The notes under the pieces: model-generated | The model's database searches: none | The model's input: the letters and a program-made list of their open reading frames with translations, nothing else | Told to the model about the DNA's origin: nothing | NCBI GenBank assembly: GCA_037044905.1 | Contig: JBAOKB010000144.1 | Location: 372,001-436,000, forward strand | Source: Hortaea werneckii | Taxonomy: Eukaryota; Ascomycota; Dothideomycetes; Mycosphaerellales; Teratosphaeriaceae | Direction of reading: 5' to 3' | Length of the DNA stretch: 64,000 nt | Part shown: piece after piece, positions 31,796 through 42,897 of the stretch | Layout: each line of letters begins with the position of its first letter | Position numbering within the stretch: position 1 is the first letter of the stretch | Position numbers and translations under genes: made by a program

Positions 31796-34164
31796 ATGGA
31801 TCCCGAACGAGCATCGAAACGCAGAAGATTGGACACACCAGATACGACAACGGAAAGGAGCACTCCAGACACTCAGAAGAACCGCAGCTCTACGGCACCG
31901 CGAGGAGGTCGCGCGGTGAGCCGCATTGAACACCTTGGAAACGACGACAACAGCGTAAGCTCGGCTCAATCGGCTCAAGATGCATGGAGAGAAGCCAAGG
32001 CGAAGCAGCGCGCCTTCAAGCAGATCAAAGGAAGAGTTGTGAACGAGAGAGACGTTTACGACGACATAGATGGTGCCCATCCATCACCACCAAGAAAGCC
32101 TGCGACGACTGTCAAGAAGAAACCTTCGGTTGATCCATTGCGGAACCAGAGGAATGATCCTGCCAGTTCCCCTTTGAAGAAAGCGCCGGGTGGTGCGGGC
32201 AGCTTCGGATTCTTTAAACAATTCCAGAAACCCAAAGCTGAGACAAATAGTCGTAAACCGAAAAGTCAAGTGTCACACAACGGCGAGAGCAGGCAGGATA
32301 CACGGAGAAGCCCGGAGATATCAGAGTCGAGTGAAGACAGTTCAGCGGATGAGCTTGCGAGAGACACGCCCGCAAGTGCTCCGTGAGGAGCGAGAGGGCG
32401 GCCTCGAAATGACAGACAGTCCAATGGAACTCAAGCCGGCAAAGGACGGGTGACCACGAATGGTACTGAACCTCCGTCAGGTGGACGCAAGAAGACATTT
32501 GAGGACGAAATCAAGGAGCTTGAGGAAGCTGCAAAGAAAAAGGCAGACGACGAGGGACCGGAAACATTGACTGCACATCCTCGGCGTAGGCGAAGCGGTG
32601 TGCAGAATGTCAAAGAGAAGAAAGCCTCTACCAAGCAACAGGACGTGTCAGTCAGCAGCCAACCAAGGGCAAAACCCTCTGGGAAGCGGGCCACGAGCCA
32701 GGTCAACCATTCTGGTCCTAAAGATAACACCGATGAGGCAAAGTATATCGACACCGAGGAAGCTACGACTACACCCTCAACTCCTTCAAAGGGTAAGCTT
32801 CAGCCGATACCGAAGGTCCAACAAAGCAGCCGCCGGCTGCCATATTTGAGCCGGACGAGCTATCAAGTATTCAGCACGCATTGCTCGAGAGACTTACCAA
32901 CAAAAAGCCCGTGCCACTTACCAGTCTCGAAGATGAATACGCCAAAGTCTCACAAGTCATCACCCAGACGGTCACAGCAGGCGAAAGCAACAGCATGCTT
33001 CTCATCGGTGCTCGCGGCAGTGGCAAGACAGCGCTCGTGAACCAGATCTTGCGCGAGCAGGCCGCAGAACACACTGAAGACTTCCACGTTGTGCGGCTTA
33101 ATGGATATGTGCACACGGATGACAAGATCGCACTGCGCGACACCTGGCGACAGCTCGGCCGCGAGATGGAACTTGACGAAAACGAGCAAGGCACAGCGGG
33201 AAAGAACTACGCCGACACATTGGCCAGTCTTCTCGCTTTGCTTTCGCATCCGGCCGAACAAGGACGTGAAGAAGCCCAGGACCAGGTCACGAAGAGTGTG
33301 ATTTTCATTCTCGATGAATTCGACCTCTTTGCTTCACATCCCCGGCAAACGCTCTTGTACAATTTATTCGATATTGCGCAGAGCCGCAAGGCACCCATAG
33401 CTGTACTAGGTCTGACTACAAGGGTTGATGTGAGCGAGAGTCTGGAGAAGAGAGTGAAAAGTCGATTTAGTCACCGCTACGTCCACTTGAGTCTGGCCAA
33501 GAGCTTCCCAGCTTTTGTTGCGGCATGCAAGGCCGTCGTGACAATCTCAGCCGACGACTCGGCTATTGTCAAGGACGGCCATAAGAAGTGGCACGACACG
33601 GTCGAAGCGCTCTTCTCCGAAGAAGGGATGCAGACCCATCTCCGCCGCATCTACTACACCACCAAGTCCATCTCGGATTTCATGGCCGGCCTACTAGTCC
33701 CGGCAGCCGCCACGTTTCCAGCCGACGCGCCCACCTCCTCCACCACTCTCCTCGAGCATTTCCTCCACGCCATCCGCTCCCCGACGCTCCGGGCTCCGGA
33801 CTCGAAGCTCGACATCCTAGCCGTCCTGAGCACTCTCCAGCTCGCGCTCCTCATCTGCGCTGCGCGGCTTTCGGCTATCTACGCTACGGATATCGTCTCC
33901 TTTAACCTCGCGTACGAGGAGTACAAGGTCCTAGGCTCCAAGGCGAGGCTTCAGGCCTCTGCCTCTGGAGCGTTAAGTGCCGGTGCCAGTGCACGGGTGA
34001 GCGGGAAGGAGGTCGCGAGGGATGCGTGGGCGGAGCTCGTCGGTATGGGGCTTGTGATGATGGAACCTGGTGGACGTGGTGGTAGGGTTGATGTGGGATT
34101 AGAGGAGATTGGGATGAGTGGGGTGGATCTGGGGACTTGGGGGCGATGGTGTAAGGAGATTTAG
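31796..34164 (+). CDS. ORC4: Origin recognition complex subunit 4 (stop codon and frame break)
   Basis: ORC4 is an AAA+ subunit of the complex that marks replication origins and loads MCM. The N-terminus (from ATG 31796, MDPERASKRRRLDTP) is long, charged and low complexity, with an AT-hook-like RGRPRND just after position 32386. The AAA+ core shows Walker A GARGSGKTALVNQ, Walker B IFILDEFDLF, and sensor-like AVLGLTTRVDVSESLEKRVKSRF. The winged-helix end finishes at 34164. A TGA at 32384-32386 interrupts the frame, and the same frame clearly continues after it. A second break, one missing base near 32791-32800, precedes IFEPDELSSIQHALLERL. A 69-nt intron with a poor GTGCTC donor could remove the TGA, so that break is less certain. 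Confidence 0.87.
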
Positions 34165-34446
34165 AGTATGGTGTTTAGATCCATGTGTACGATGCAAGGA
34201 TAGCCTAATGTCCTGTCGCCGATCGTTTGCGCCTTATATTGGCTTCTTCCTCTAGTGATCTGTCATGTCTTCTGATGATGTTGGCCCGAGCGTGTCCCAG
34301 GGGTTTTGCTCTTGAAGTCCTTACCAGGACTGGACAAACATTGGCTACTACCTTTCCATCTGTTTTTCGATTTAACACCTCATTTCTGAACATCTTCCAT
34401 TGCATCAACTCAGCGAATCTGCCTGATAGAAAGCAGTCCGCTCAAA

Positions 34447-35244
34447 ATGACTTCAATATTCAGCCGCAAGCGCGACCTCGCATATCTCCTGTTCTTCACC
34501 ATCCACATCCCCGTCATGTTCTGTACGCCATGACAACCCAACATAGTCAATCTTCACGACCGTTGCTAAACTGACAAAAATTTCCAGGCGTCGATCTCGC
34601 ACCCTTCTATCCCGACTCAATCCGGTCACAGTTCATGAACGACATCCGAACCTTCTACATCGAGACCTACCATGACCGGTTCTTTTCCAGTCCGCCCGCC
34701 TGGTTCACCATGTACCTGTGGCTCGAACTAGTCTATCATGTACCGCTAAGTTTTTGGGCTGTTGGCGCGCTTCTCCGAGGTTCGTCATTCGTGACCCTCC
34801 ATGCGGAAATGTGAGGGGAATGGGAGCTCACTGTGTATACTAGGGGTCCCGAAAGTGCCGGCTCATTTGCTGGTTGTTTGCTGTGCAGACTGCTCTTACT
34901 ACTAGTACTTGTATAGCCGACTACCTTAGCTGGAGTGGCTATTCAAACGCTGAGAAGATCGAGCTTGGGAAGCTTTACGTGCCGTATCTGGCGCTCTGTA
35001 AGTCTTTGCCTGCCTATCCTTCCATTTAGTTGTCTTGGACGCAGGTTTCGAGTGGGCTTGTGGCGATATCAACGAGATCTTCCCCATATGAGCAACGATT
35101 TCCTTTCGCCGACGCGACACATGCTGGATTTCTTTCAAGATTGCTGACTTTGAGCTAGCCGTATTCATGGGCGTCGACATGTGGACAAGGCTCATCAAGT
35201 CGATGGGTGGGCCTTCGAAGGCTGGACGCAGGAAGGGCGACTAA
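34447..35244 (+). CDS. EXPERA-domain membrane protein, TMEM97/sigma-2 receptor-like (one frame break)
   Basis: Four exons (34447-34522, 34588-34779, 34844-34997, 35159-35244) give about 169 residues. Spans include DLAYLLFFTIHIPVMF, WFTMYLWLELVYHVPLSFWAVGALL, a segment around HLLV...FAVQTALTTSTCIADYLSW, and LYVPYLALSVFMGVDMW. The ending KAGRRKGD is a basic, possibly ER-retention-like tail. EXPERA proteins (EBP, TM6SF2, TMEM97) are ER membrane proteins linked to sterol metabolism; this one is closest in layout to TMEM97. Within exon 3 one extra base near 34871-34878 interrupts the frame between HLLV and FAVQTA. Taken literally the frame stops soon after. Confidence 0.78.
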
Positions 35245-36273
35245 ATCGAATACGGTGATTTACGAGCTTCTTCTGTCTGGGCCTCTTGTGGACCCATGGA
35301 CTCCCAGCCTCGTCATCGACTGGAATCACGAGAATCTGCAAGATCGGCGATTGTCTTATATACTGCTTCAGTATTCAGCATAATCGTCCCATATGTCACC
35401 CATGATGCTAGAGCAATCTCAAAGATTTCCCCAGGTCTATCTATAAACGCTTACTCCATAAGTACAGGCCGTAAGGCCCAATGCCACGTGTCGCCTTCTA
35501 ATCAATAGCGAGTGGCGTCTCACAACTTCGGTGGCCATGCATAGATTTTCGCTGGGGAAATTTCCATGCCCTGCAATGTTTGACGATCAACGGTATATGA
35601 TGAGGCATTGGACTCCCTCCCCTTCCTTCACTCCCATTATCACAGCTTCCGGAACCGCGGAGGATCAAAACTTCCTCACACATCCACTGCATCTCGCTAA
35701 GGGCTTTACAAGGCCGATTAAGTTGCTGCTTATTCCGTAGACGGCAATCCTTCAAAGTAGCGGCTGAGGAAGAATTTGCTTAAGATGGAAATGAAAGGCA
35801 ATGGCTTCGTGTTCGCTTTACCTAGCCAAGGATGACCTGAAGACTTGTCTGATAAGTGTTTGATAATCGGAGTGGCAACAGTGAGAGTTGTAGTTTGGAG
35901 CGCCGAATCAGTGTTCAGATCCGGGAAAGGAAGGCGCCTTTTGACTCCGAGGAATCAGACGATCTACATGAGAACAATGGGTTTCTGTAACCACATGGTA
36001 TTGCAACATCGAGCAGCAGAAGGCTCCGTAAACCTTGCTTTGTTATTTTACATGTTATACATAATACACATGGTGCTCCTGTTGGTGGAGGGCAAAATAT
36101 CCCCGCGGTCTAAGGGGATTGATTCGCACAGTCCCTCTGCAGACTTGTCTGCACATAGGTAGCCACGATGCATTTCATCCGACGCGAGTGGCTGCAGCCT
36201 GAAGCCTCCATTCTCTTTTGGAAGGAGATAGAATCGCCAACACTCGACGCTGGGCCCTTCACCTTTAAATTCC
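35245..36273. other. Intergenic, no gene seen
   Basis: A 1.03-kb convergent gap between the EXPERA gene and AIM41. Short frames are not convincing. Confidence 0.55.
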
Positions 36274-36883
36274 TTATTTCGTGCCCAGAATGTCCTTGAC
36301 CAGTCTCGCCACTTCACTCTTTTCCACCGGCTTCCCTTCTAACGCACCACCCGGTCCGAGAATCTTCTTCATCACCTCACCCATCTGCACTGCTTTCCCC
36401 TGCGCCGCCTCCTTCGCTTCAGCGATCGTCTTCTCCACCGCTACCTTGACATCCTCCACACTCATCGTCTCCACCCCGCCCGCGTACTCGTCAATAATGC
36501 TCGCCTGCCCATCTTCGCGATCGACCAAATCCTGGCGCCCGGCCTTTCGAACTCGGCACGCGCGGCTTTGGCAGCAGCGGCGCGCTTCCGGAGGACGGAG
36601 AGCAGCTGGAGGTCGGTCTTGATGGGGTTCGGCGACTTGGCTGAGGAGGTGACCTCGGCGAGTAAGGCGCGCAGGACGTTCAGCCGCGGGGTGTCCTTCT
36701 GCTGCATGGCGGTCTTGAGGTCCTTGCGCAGCTTGAGCAGGAGCGGCGGGGCGGGCAGGCTGGTGGAGGAAGGGGCGGTGGCATAGCGGCGGCAGGATGC
36801 GCAGATGGAGCAGGTGCGCTGGACGGGCTGTTGCGGTCTGGGCAGGACGCGGAGAGGGTGCGAGGAAGGAGCGAGGAAGACAT
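36274..36883 (-). CDS. AIM41: Mitochondrial GatB/YqeY-domain protein (two frame breaks)
   Basis: Similar to yeast Aim41, a mitochondrial protein with a GatB/YqeY domain related to the tail of amidotransferase GatB. A Ser/Pro/Arg-rich presequence is followed by LLLKLRKDLKTAMQQKDTPRLNVLRALLAEV, LLSVLRKRAAAAKAARAEFE, QASIIDEYAGG and MGEVMKKILGPGGALEGKPV, ending at 36274. Two frame changes are needed, each one missing base: within 36835-36865 in the presequence, and at 36545-36547, where restoring a fourth A gives the family-typical EFEKAGRQDLV. Its exact role is unknown; a link to mitochondrial translation or Gln-tRNA amidation is inferred from the domain. Confidence 0.83.
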
Positions 36884-37500
36884 GGTGGAAGGGATGGAGG
36901 GGATGCAGAGTGCTACCTAAAGTACTAATGAAAGAAACTAGGCAACCGCATGGTTAATCAAAGCGCTACCCGGGTACCTAAGGAAAGGTATGCCACTGGA
37001 TGGTTATACTGTACCTGAAGGTTTAGTGTCAGTAACGCGAAAAGATGAGTTGGTCGTGGGCTATAGGTCCTATGTAGGTATGTACGTCTTAGATGTGTGC
37101 CAATGCAATGGTTGTGAATGCACTGCAGGTGGATGGATGGATGTTATGGCCCGTGCGCAGTCGCGTCTGAGCTTCTCCAGAGCTTCACGCGACTTTTGTT
37201 AAAGACAACCAGCCCATTTGCATACGCCTGTACACGCCCGCCTGTCTCGCTTGTCAATTCTTGATCGCGGCAGACTTGTGTTGAATCGCTGCCCCGCCAC
37301 CGTCTTCTGGAGTAAGAGATAGGCCCGCGCGTGCCTATTCCCTTTGTACCGGCGCATGCGACAGTTCCCTTGCGGTTCATCAATTGAAAGCCTCTGGTGC
37401 TGTGCCTGTCCTTTCCGCCGAGTGATGCGCTGCTGGGCCAGCCAACCTGCCACACTCGCACTCGCCTCATAGTGCTTTCCTTACACACCGAGCGCCCATC
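36884..37500. other. Divergent promoter region, AIM41 / NUP155
   Basis: A 617-bp region between divergent start codons. No coding exon is evident; the long minus-strand frame reaching into it from NUP155 is an antisense shadow. Confidence 0.5.
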
Positions 37501-40500
37501 ATGGCCGCCGTCGTTCCACCCCAGACGCCTCAGCGGCCTCTCCCAGGCGGCTACGTCCAGACACCTGCCGTCCAGCAACAACCTCCTCCACCCGCGACCA
37601 TCTTCGCTCAGCAGCTCGCCTCTCTCCGCAACCAACCTCCTCCCCCGACCCAACAACCCGGCAGCAATGATGCGAATCAAGCCGCCGGTGGCGCTCAGCA
37701 AAGCGCGACATCGAACATCGACCGAGCTGCGAATGCCATCAACGAAGCCTTGTACCTCGAATCCGCTCGCTTTCCCGACCTCGAATCCTACATCACGCAG
37801 GGGATCTCCGGCACGTACGAAACGCCGCCGAATAGCGCATGGCTGCCATTCCAGAGGCTGAAGCTGTACGACTTGCCGCAAGCCATCATCGAGCAGGCGA
37901 ACCAGACGAGCACCGGCCTCATGATGGGCTTGTTTCCGGAGATCGGCCATTGCTGGGCGGCCATGGACAATTGCTTGTACCTCTGGGATTACAAGGTACA
38001 AGGTGCAGAGCTGATTGGCTTTGAGGAGAACCCTTTCACAATCACATCCGTGAAGCTGGTGAAGCCGAAGCCGGGTGTGTTTGTAAAACAGATTACCGAC
38101 TTGATTGTCGTGTCCACAAGCGAGAACATGATGCTTCTCGGAGTGGCAGCTAACACCACGCCGACTGGAAACAGTAGCCTGGTCCTTTATAACACAAAGA
38201 TGGCGATCCCCACCCGAGGTCTCAATGTTCAGCACATCGAGGGTTCGAAGAAGGATGGCAGAATCTTCTTCTCGCCAGCGAAGGCGAAGACATTTTTGAA
38301 TTTTACTATCAGCAGGACGAAGGCTGGTTCAGTGGGAAAACACACAGACTCTGTCACACACGAAGCCAATACGATTTCGTCCCGGCCCCCGTGAAAGCGG
38401 TCAGTAGCTTTATAGGCGGCGTGCAAAAACAGAAGAAGTTGGTCAAACTCGTCATCGACGATTCGAGAGGACTTCTTTACACGCTCAGCTCAACGAGCGA
38501 GATCAAGGTATGGAGCATCCGGCCGAATAGTGTGGCGCTGGCACTCGCCAGACCTCTGCAGAGTCTACTGCAAAACACCGGACATTTCAGCGGCAACACC
38601 AGGCTTTTGTATGACGAGGGCGAGAACAAGGTCTGTCTGGTTGGGCTGGATGCGATACCTGCAACTGAGGCCGGCAAGCTTACCCTTGTGGCTACTACCA
38701 ACACGGGATGTCGTCTCTACCTCTCCACGACTCGAGGATATGGCTACCAGGCCGATGGCCAGAACGCACCAACCAGCATGCAGATTCTTCATATCCGTTT
38801 CCCACCGAAGGATCCTTCTGCGCCTCCGACCCAGCCGCTTCCACATGCAAGTCCCATGGGTGGCGCTGCAGGAGGCGCACCATTTGGTGCCTCTGCCAAT
38901 ACAGCCACTGCACAGGGCAATGTAGACGTCAATTCTCAGTACCTCAAAAACACCGAATCTGCCCTGCGCTTTCCGCCAGGCTACTTCCTTGCAGCTCAGC
39001 CCAACTTCGCTTCTTCTGGCTCAGACCAGAGGAGTAGAGTTTTCTGCTGCGCACCAGACTTTGCCCGTCTCAAAAACCCGCAGGACCACTCATCTCACAA
39101 CTCACGATTTGTGGAATTCGGCCAGTGGATCGACCTTTCTTCATGGTTTGCTGGTGCGCATATAGCCGATGGAAAGGAATGGACGGGTGCCGGTAACGGA
39201 GGGGTAATGGGCACTGCCGGATTTGGAAACGAGATGGCGTTGCAGTTTTCCAGCCAGACGAGCACCGAAATTGCCATTATGACTGGCGTGGGCGTGCAGA
39301 CGATCCGTCGGAGACGGCTGGTCGATATCTTGGCCGGTGTGCTGAGGTATGGCAACGCAGATACCGAGGGCGAGGAAGGCGGTGTAAAGCGTTTTGTAAG
39401 CCATTACGGTCGGGCTGAGACTGCGGCGACTGCTATTGCCGTCGCATGCGGTCAGGGTATGGATGTCACGGGCGAAGGCAGCGGAAGAGTCAGTAGCGTG
39501 ACGGACTCTGATGTGCTGGAGGCTGCGCGCAAGGCGTTCATTGAGCAGGGCGGGAAGCCAGAGTTTTCCGCCAATGCTGCTGGCTCAGCGGATCCCGTCG
39601 ACAGCGTCACTCCATCGCCAAGATACCAGGGCCTTGCGCTTTACGTGAGCAGACTCGTAAGAGGCGTTTGGAAGTCAACGATTCTGAAGGACGATGTCAA
39701 ACCCGGTGTGCCGCCTACAGTCGTATCAACCGTCAACCTCGAGATCTTGCGGACGATGCAGCGAGATTTGGCATCACTGAAGGAGTTCCTCGATCGCAAC
39801 AGGCCTTTCATCGAAGGCCTCTCAGGGTCTTCCGCCCTCAATAGGGTGGCCACCCGAGGTGAGGAGATTGCACTGCAAGGCGAACACCGCGCGATGCAGT
39901 CAATTCTCAGTCTCATTGGATCTATTGGGGAAGGGCTAAACTTCGTCTTGGTGCTTTTCGATGAGAAGATCGACGACATTCTTGCGCTTCTGGCGCCCGA
40001 CAGCAGAGGGAAGGCGAAGCAGCTGACGTTTGAGTCTCTCTTTGTGAGCCCAGATGGCAAGGAGCTCGCGAAGGAGCTGGTGAAAGCGATTGTGAATCGC
40101 AACATAGCGAACGGCAGCAACGTCGATACTGTAGCTGAGGCTCTGCGCAGACGATGTGGGACCTTCTGCTCAAGCGAGGATGTCGTCATCTTCAAGGCTC
40201 AGGAGCAGGTCAAGAGAGCGAGTGAGGCCGGAGGTCAGAGCGAGAGCGGTCGTGTGCTGCTCAACGAGTCGCAGCGCTTGTTCAGCAAAGTCGCGGGAAG
40301 CCTTGGGCAAGAACACCTCCAGTGGGCCATTCAACAGTACATTGGCATGGCCTTCTACGCAGGTGCTATCCAGCTTTGCTTGACCGTTGCTGGCGAGCGG
40401 GATCGTGCAAGGAGGGCGCTGGGCTGGTTGAGAGAAGGCATGAGCGATTCGGACCCTCGTTTCGGTGCATTCGATCAAAGGAAACAATGCTACGACCTCA

Positions 40501-41708
40501 TCTTTGAGATCATCAAGTCGCTCGACCAAGCCACCGAGAGTCAGCCTGCCGAGATCGATGGACGCTGGTCGCTGGCTGCCAAACGCAGAGCAGAGGCATA
40601 TGAAGTCGTCAACGAATCTGAAGACGCAGTCTTCCAGACATGTTTGTTCGACTGGTACGTCGCACAGGGCCGCGAAGACAGGCTGTTGGATATTGAATCG
40701 CCTTTTGTTGTCGAATACCTGAAGCAGCGGAGCAGGGAGCAGAGGGAGGCTGCCGATCTCCTATGGAGATACTATGCCCATCACAATGACTTCCTGGCAG
40801 CAGCAGCTACTCAAGTCGACCTAGCAAAGGGCTTCTTTGAGCTGAGCCTGGAAGAGAGAATTGGATATCTGTCTAGAGCACGCACAAATGCCTCGACGAG
40901 GCAAAGTGCCCTGATGGATTCGCGTGGATCCAAGCAGCAGTTGCTTCGGGAGATCTCAGATCTTTTGGACGTGGCTGCCATCCAAGACGACCTCCTGCAG
41001 CGCATGAAAGCCGAACCACGCCTCACGGGCGAGCGCCGACAACAAGTCCTGCAGGAGCTCGAACGCAGCGGCATCCTCCCCGTCGACGAGCTCTTCAACG
41101 GCTACACCGACCAAGCCGGCTACCACGACCTCAACCTCCTCATCTACCAAGTCGCCGACCACCGCAACCCGGCCGACATCAAAGCCAGCTGGGACCAGCT
41201 CGTGCAAAGCGAACACGACCGCTCCATCGCCGACGGCGACCTCGCCCACGCCTACGAACGCGTCGGGCTCAAAGTCCAAGACCTCGGCCGCCGCCTCGGC
41301 ATGAGCGACGCCACCTTCCCGATCCAGATCCTGCTGCCGCTGCTGGAACGCTACGCCCTCGAACCGCAGGAAGCCATGCCCCCGGCCACCTGGGCCGTGG
41401 CGCTCTTCCTCGAGCTCGACGTCCCCCACGCCGCCCTCCTCCCCGTCCTGGAGAACATGTACTACGGCAACGAACACCCGTTCACGGGCTCCAAGCGTAA
41501 AGTCCTCGCCGGCCATATGGTCTTCCTCATTGCGCACTGGATGCGCGAGAGCGAGCGCAGGGGCGAACGCGTGCCCCTTGGTTCCGAGGAGAGTGCGGCG
41601 CTCGCGTCCGATTGTCTGGCTAGTCTGGTCCGGAGTCGGGATTTGGATCCCGAGCGCAAGAGGGAGGCCGAGGAGATTGTCGCGTGGCTTGGTATGTCGA
41701 TGAGATGA
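37501..41708 (+). CDS. NUP155: Nucleoporin of the Nup155/Nup170 family (one frame break)
   Basis: A scaffold nucleoporin of the inner ring. The reconstructed protein is about 1,400 residues. It has a Pro/Gln-rich N-terminus, the Nup133/Nup155-like beta-propeller region (LESYITQGISGTYE, WLPFQRLKLYDLP, LYLWDYKVQGAELIGFEENPF) and a long alpha-helical C-terminus ending WLGMSMR. The first frame ends at 38394 after an unconserved tail, while the conserved ASEGEDIFEFYYQQDEGWFSG segment continues in another frame. One base is therefore missing near 38268-38274. The remaining 3.4 kb is uninterrupted. The stop codon lies inside a TGAGA pentanucleotide repeat. No intron is needed. Confidence 0.92.
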
Positions 41709-41720
41709 GATGAGATGAGA
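41699..41720. repeat. TGAGA pentanucleotide microsatellite at the NUP155 stop
   Basis: About four tandem TGAGA units. The repeat overlaps the last two codons and provides the TGA stop of NUP155, so unit gain or loss could shift the end of the frame. Confidence 0.8.
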
Positions 41721-41940
41721 TGAGAGGGGGCAAAGAGGGTAAGTTTTCGCTCTGTCTTTCTGTAATGGTGTTTGGGTTCCTGCGCACTTCCCGCCAGTGT
41801 TTCGGGGCGGTCAAGGTGGGCGAGAGCATAGACGAGCAGCGAGCAGCGGTCAGATAGGAGGGGAGAGGGGGGAAGGTTTCGAAGGGATGTTGACCGCAGT
41901 GATTGTTGTTTTCAATCATTAGCGCAGGCGTTCTTCAGCT

Positions 41941-41955
41941 GTTGTTGTTGTTGTT
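41941..41955. repeat. (GTT)5 microsatellite
   Basis: Five GTT units in the intergenic region downstream of NUP155. Confidence 0.8.
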
Positions 41956-42141
41956 CATTATCTAGTTCTGGTCCCTCCTAACTTCTGAGACCATGTATGT
42001 ATGATTTTCTGTCCTTGGAGTAGAGGAAAGAATGGGACAGGAGGGGTGAAATTCAATGGGTTTGTTCTAGCACTTGCATTTCTTGTTCCCATGACTAACA
42101 GATGGTTTTTGGTGAAGATTTCAGACTGCTTCGGGGGATTG

Positions 42142-42158
42142 TTTTTTTTTTTTTTTTT
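42142..42158. repeat. Poly-T tract (17 T)
   Basis: An uninterrupted run of 17 T in the convergent intergenic region. Confidence 0.85.
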
Positions 42159-42897
42159 GTTAGAGTACCTAGTCTTCTGTCGCGTCGCCCATCCCGCCTA
42201 GAAGGGAGAAAGGAAAATAAAAGGGGAGGCAAAGAAGGAAAAGGCAAAGGGTAGAAAAGACAGAGGACATTTCTGACTGCGACTACAGAAGACCAGATAA
42301 GAAATAAGAGATTGAAAAGAGAAAAAGAGAGAGCTGGAAAGTAGCATTCCTGTTTCAAAAGTCTCGTGAAAAACGGTGTATAGTAGCTTCTTCTCAACAT
42401 CTAGATTCTATTCCGCCCCCCCAACCGAGCGCCCTCGCTCTCTTCAAGGAAAAACGCCTCGCTGTCTATCGATTTGCCCCATCCGCTTCAAAAGACAAAA
42501 AAATGACCATGGATTTCGTGGACCTCGCTTTGTTTGAAAGGGGTGTATGGATGCTATTTTTCGCTCGCAAAATGCAAAATCAATCTCTTCTTTTCTCCTT
42601 CGTCCCAAATTCTCGCTTTGTACGGTTGGCTGCGATCTGAATGGGTCCCATATGGAAATAGGGAAACACGTAGTAGAATGCCGCCGTTAATCCTGCAAGA
42701 AGGGAAAAGGATAAAATGCCTTCTTGCTTTAGGAGGTCCTCCGGACCTATCCGGCAATCTCCCAATCAAGATTCGGGTCCCCTGTTCTTAGACTCTCCCG
42801 AAGAAGAGGACCTAGCATCTCCTCCACCAGAGGAAGAGACGGGAAAAGAAGAGGAAAGGGGGGCGAAGAAACCCACAAAGGCCAAAATCTCCCCATC

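Larger units (their letters stand above)
41709..42897. other. Convergent intergenic region with simple repeats
   Basis: About 1.2 kb between NUP155 and the HD-domain gene. It holds GTT repeats, a poly-T tract and purine-rich stretches, and probably both 3' UTRs. No exon seen. Confidence 0.6.

Noticed and set aside
37144..38235. A 363-codon minus-strand frame over the start of NUP155
   Set aside because: Antisense shadow; the plus strand encodes conserved nucleoporin sequence here.
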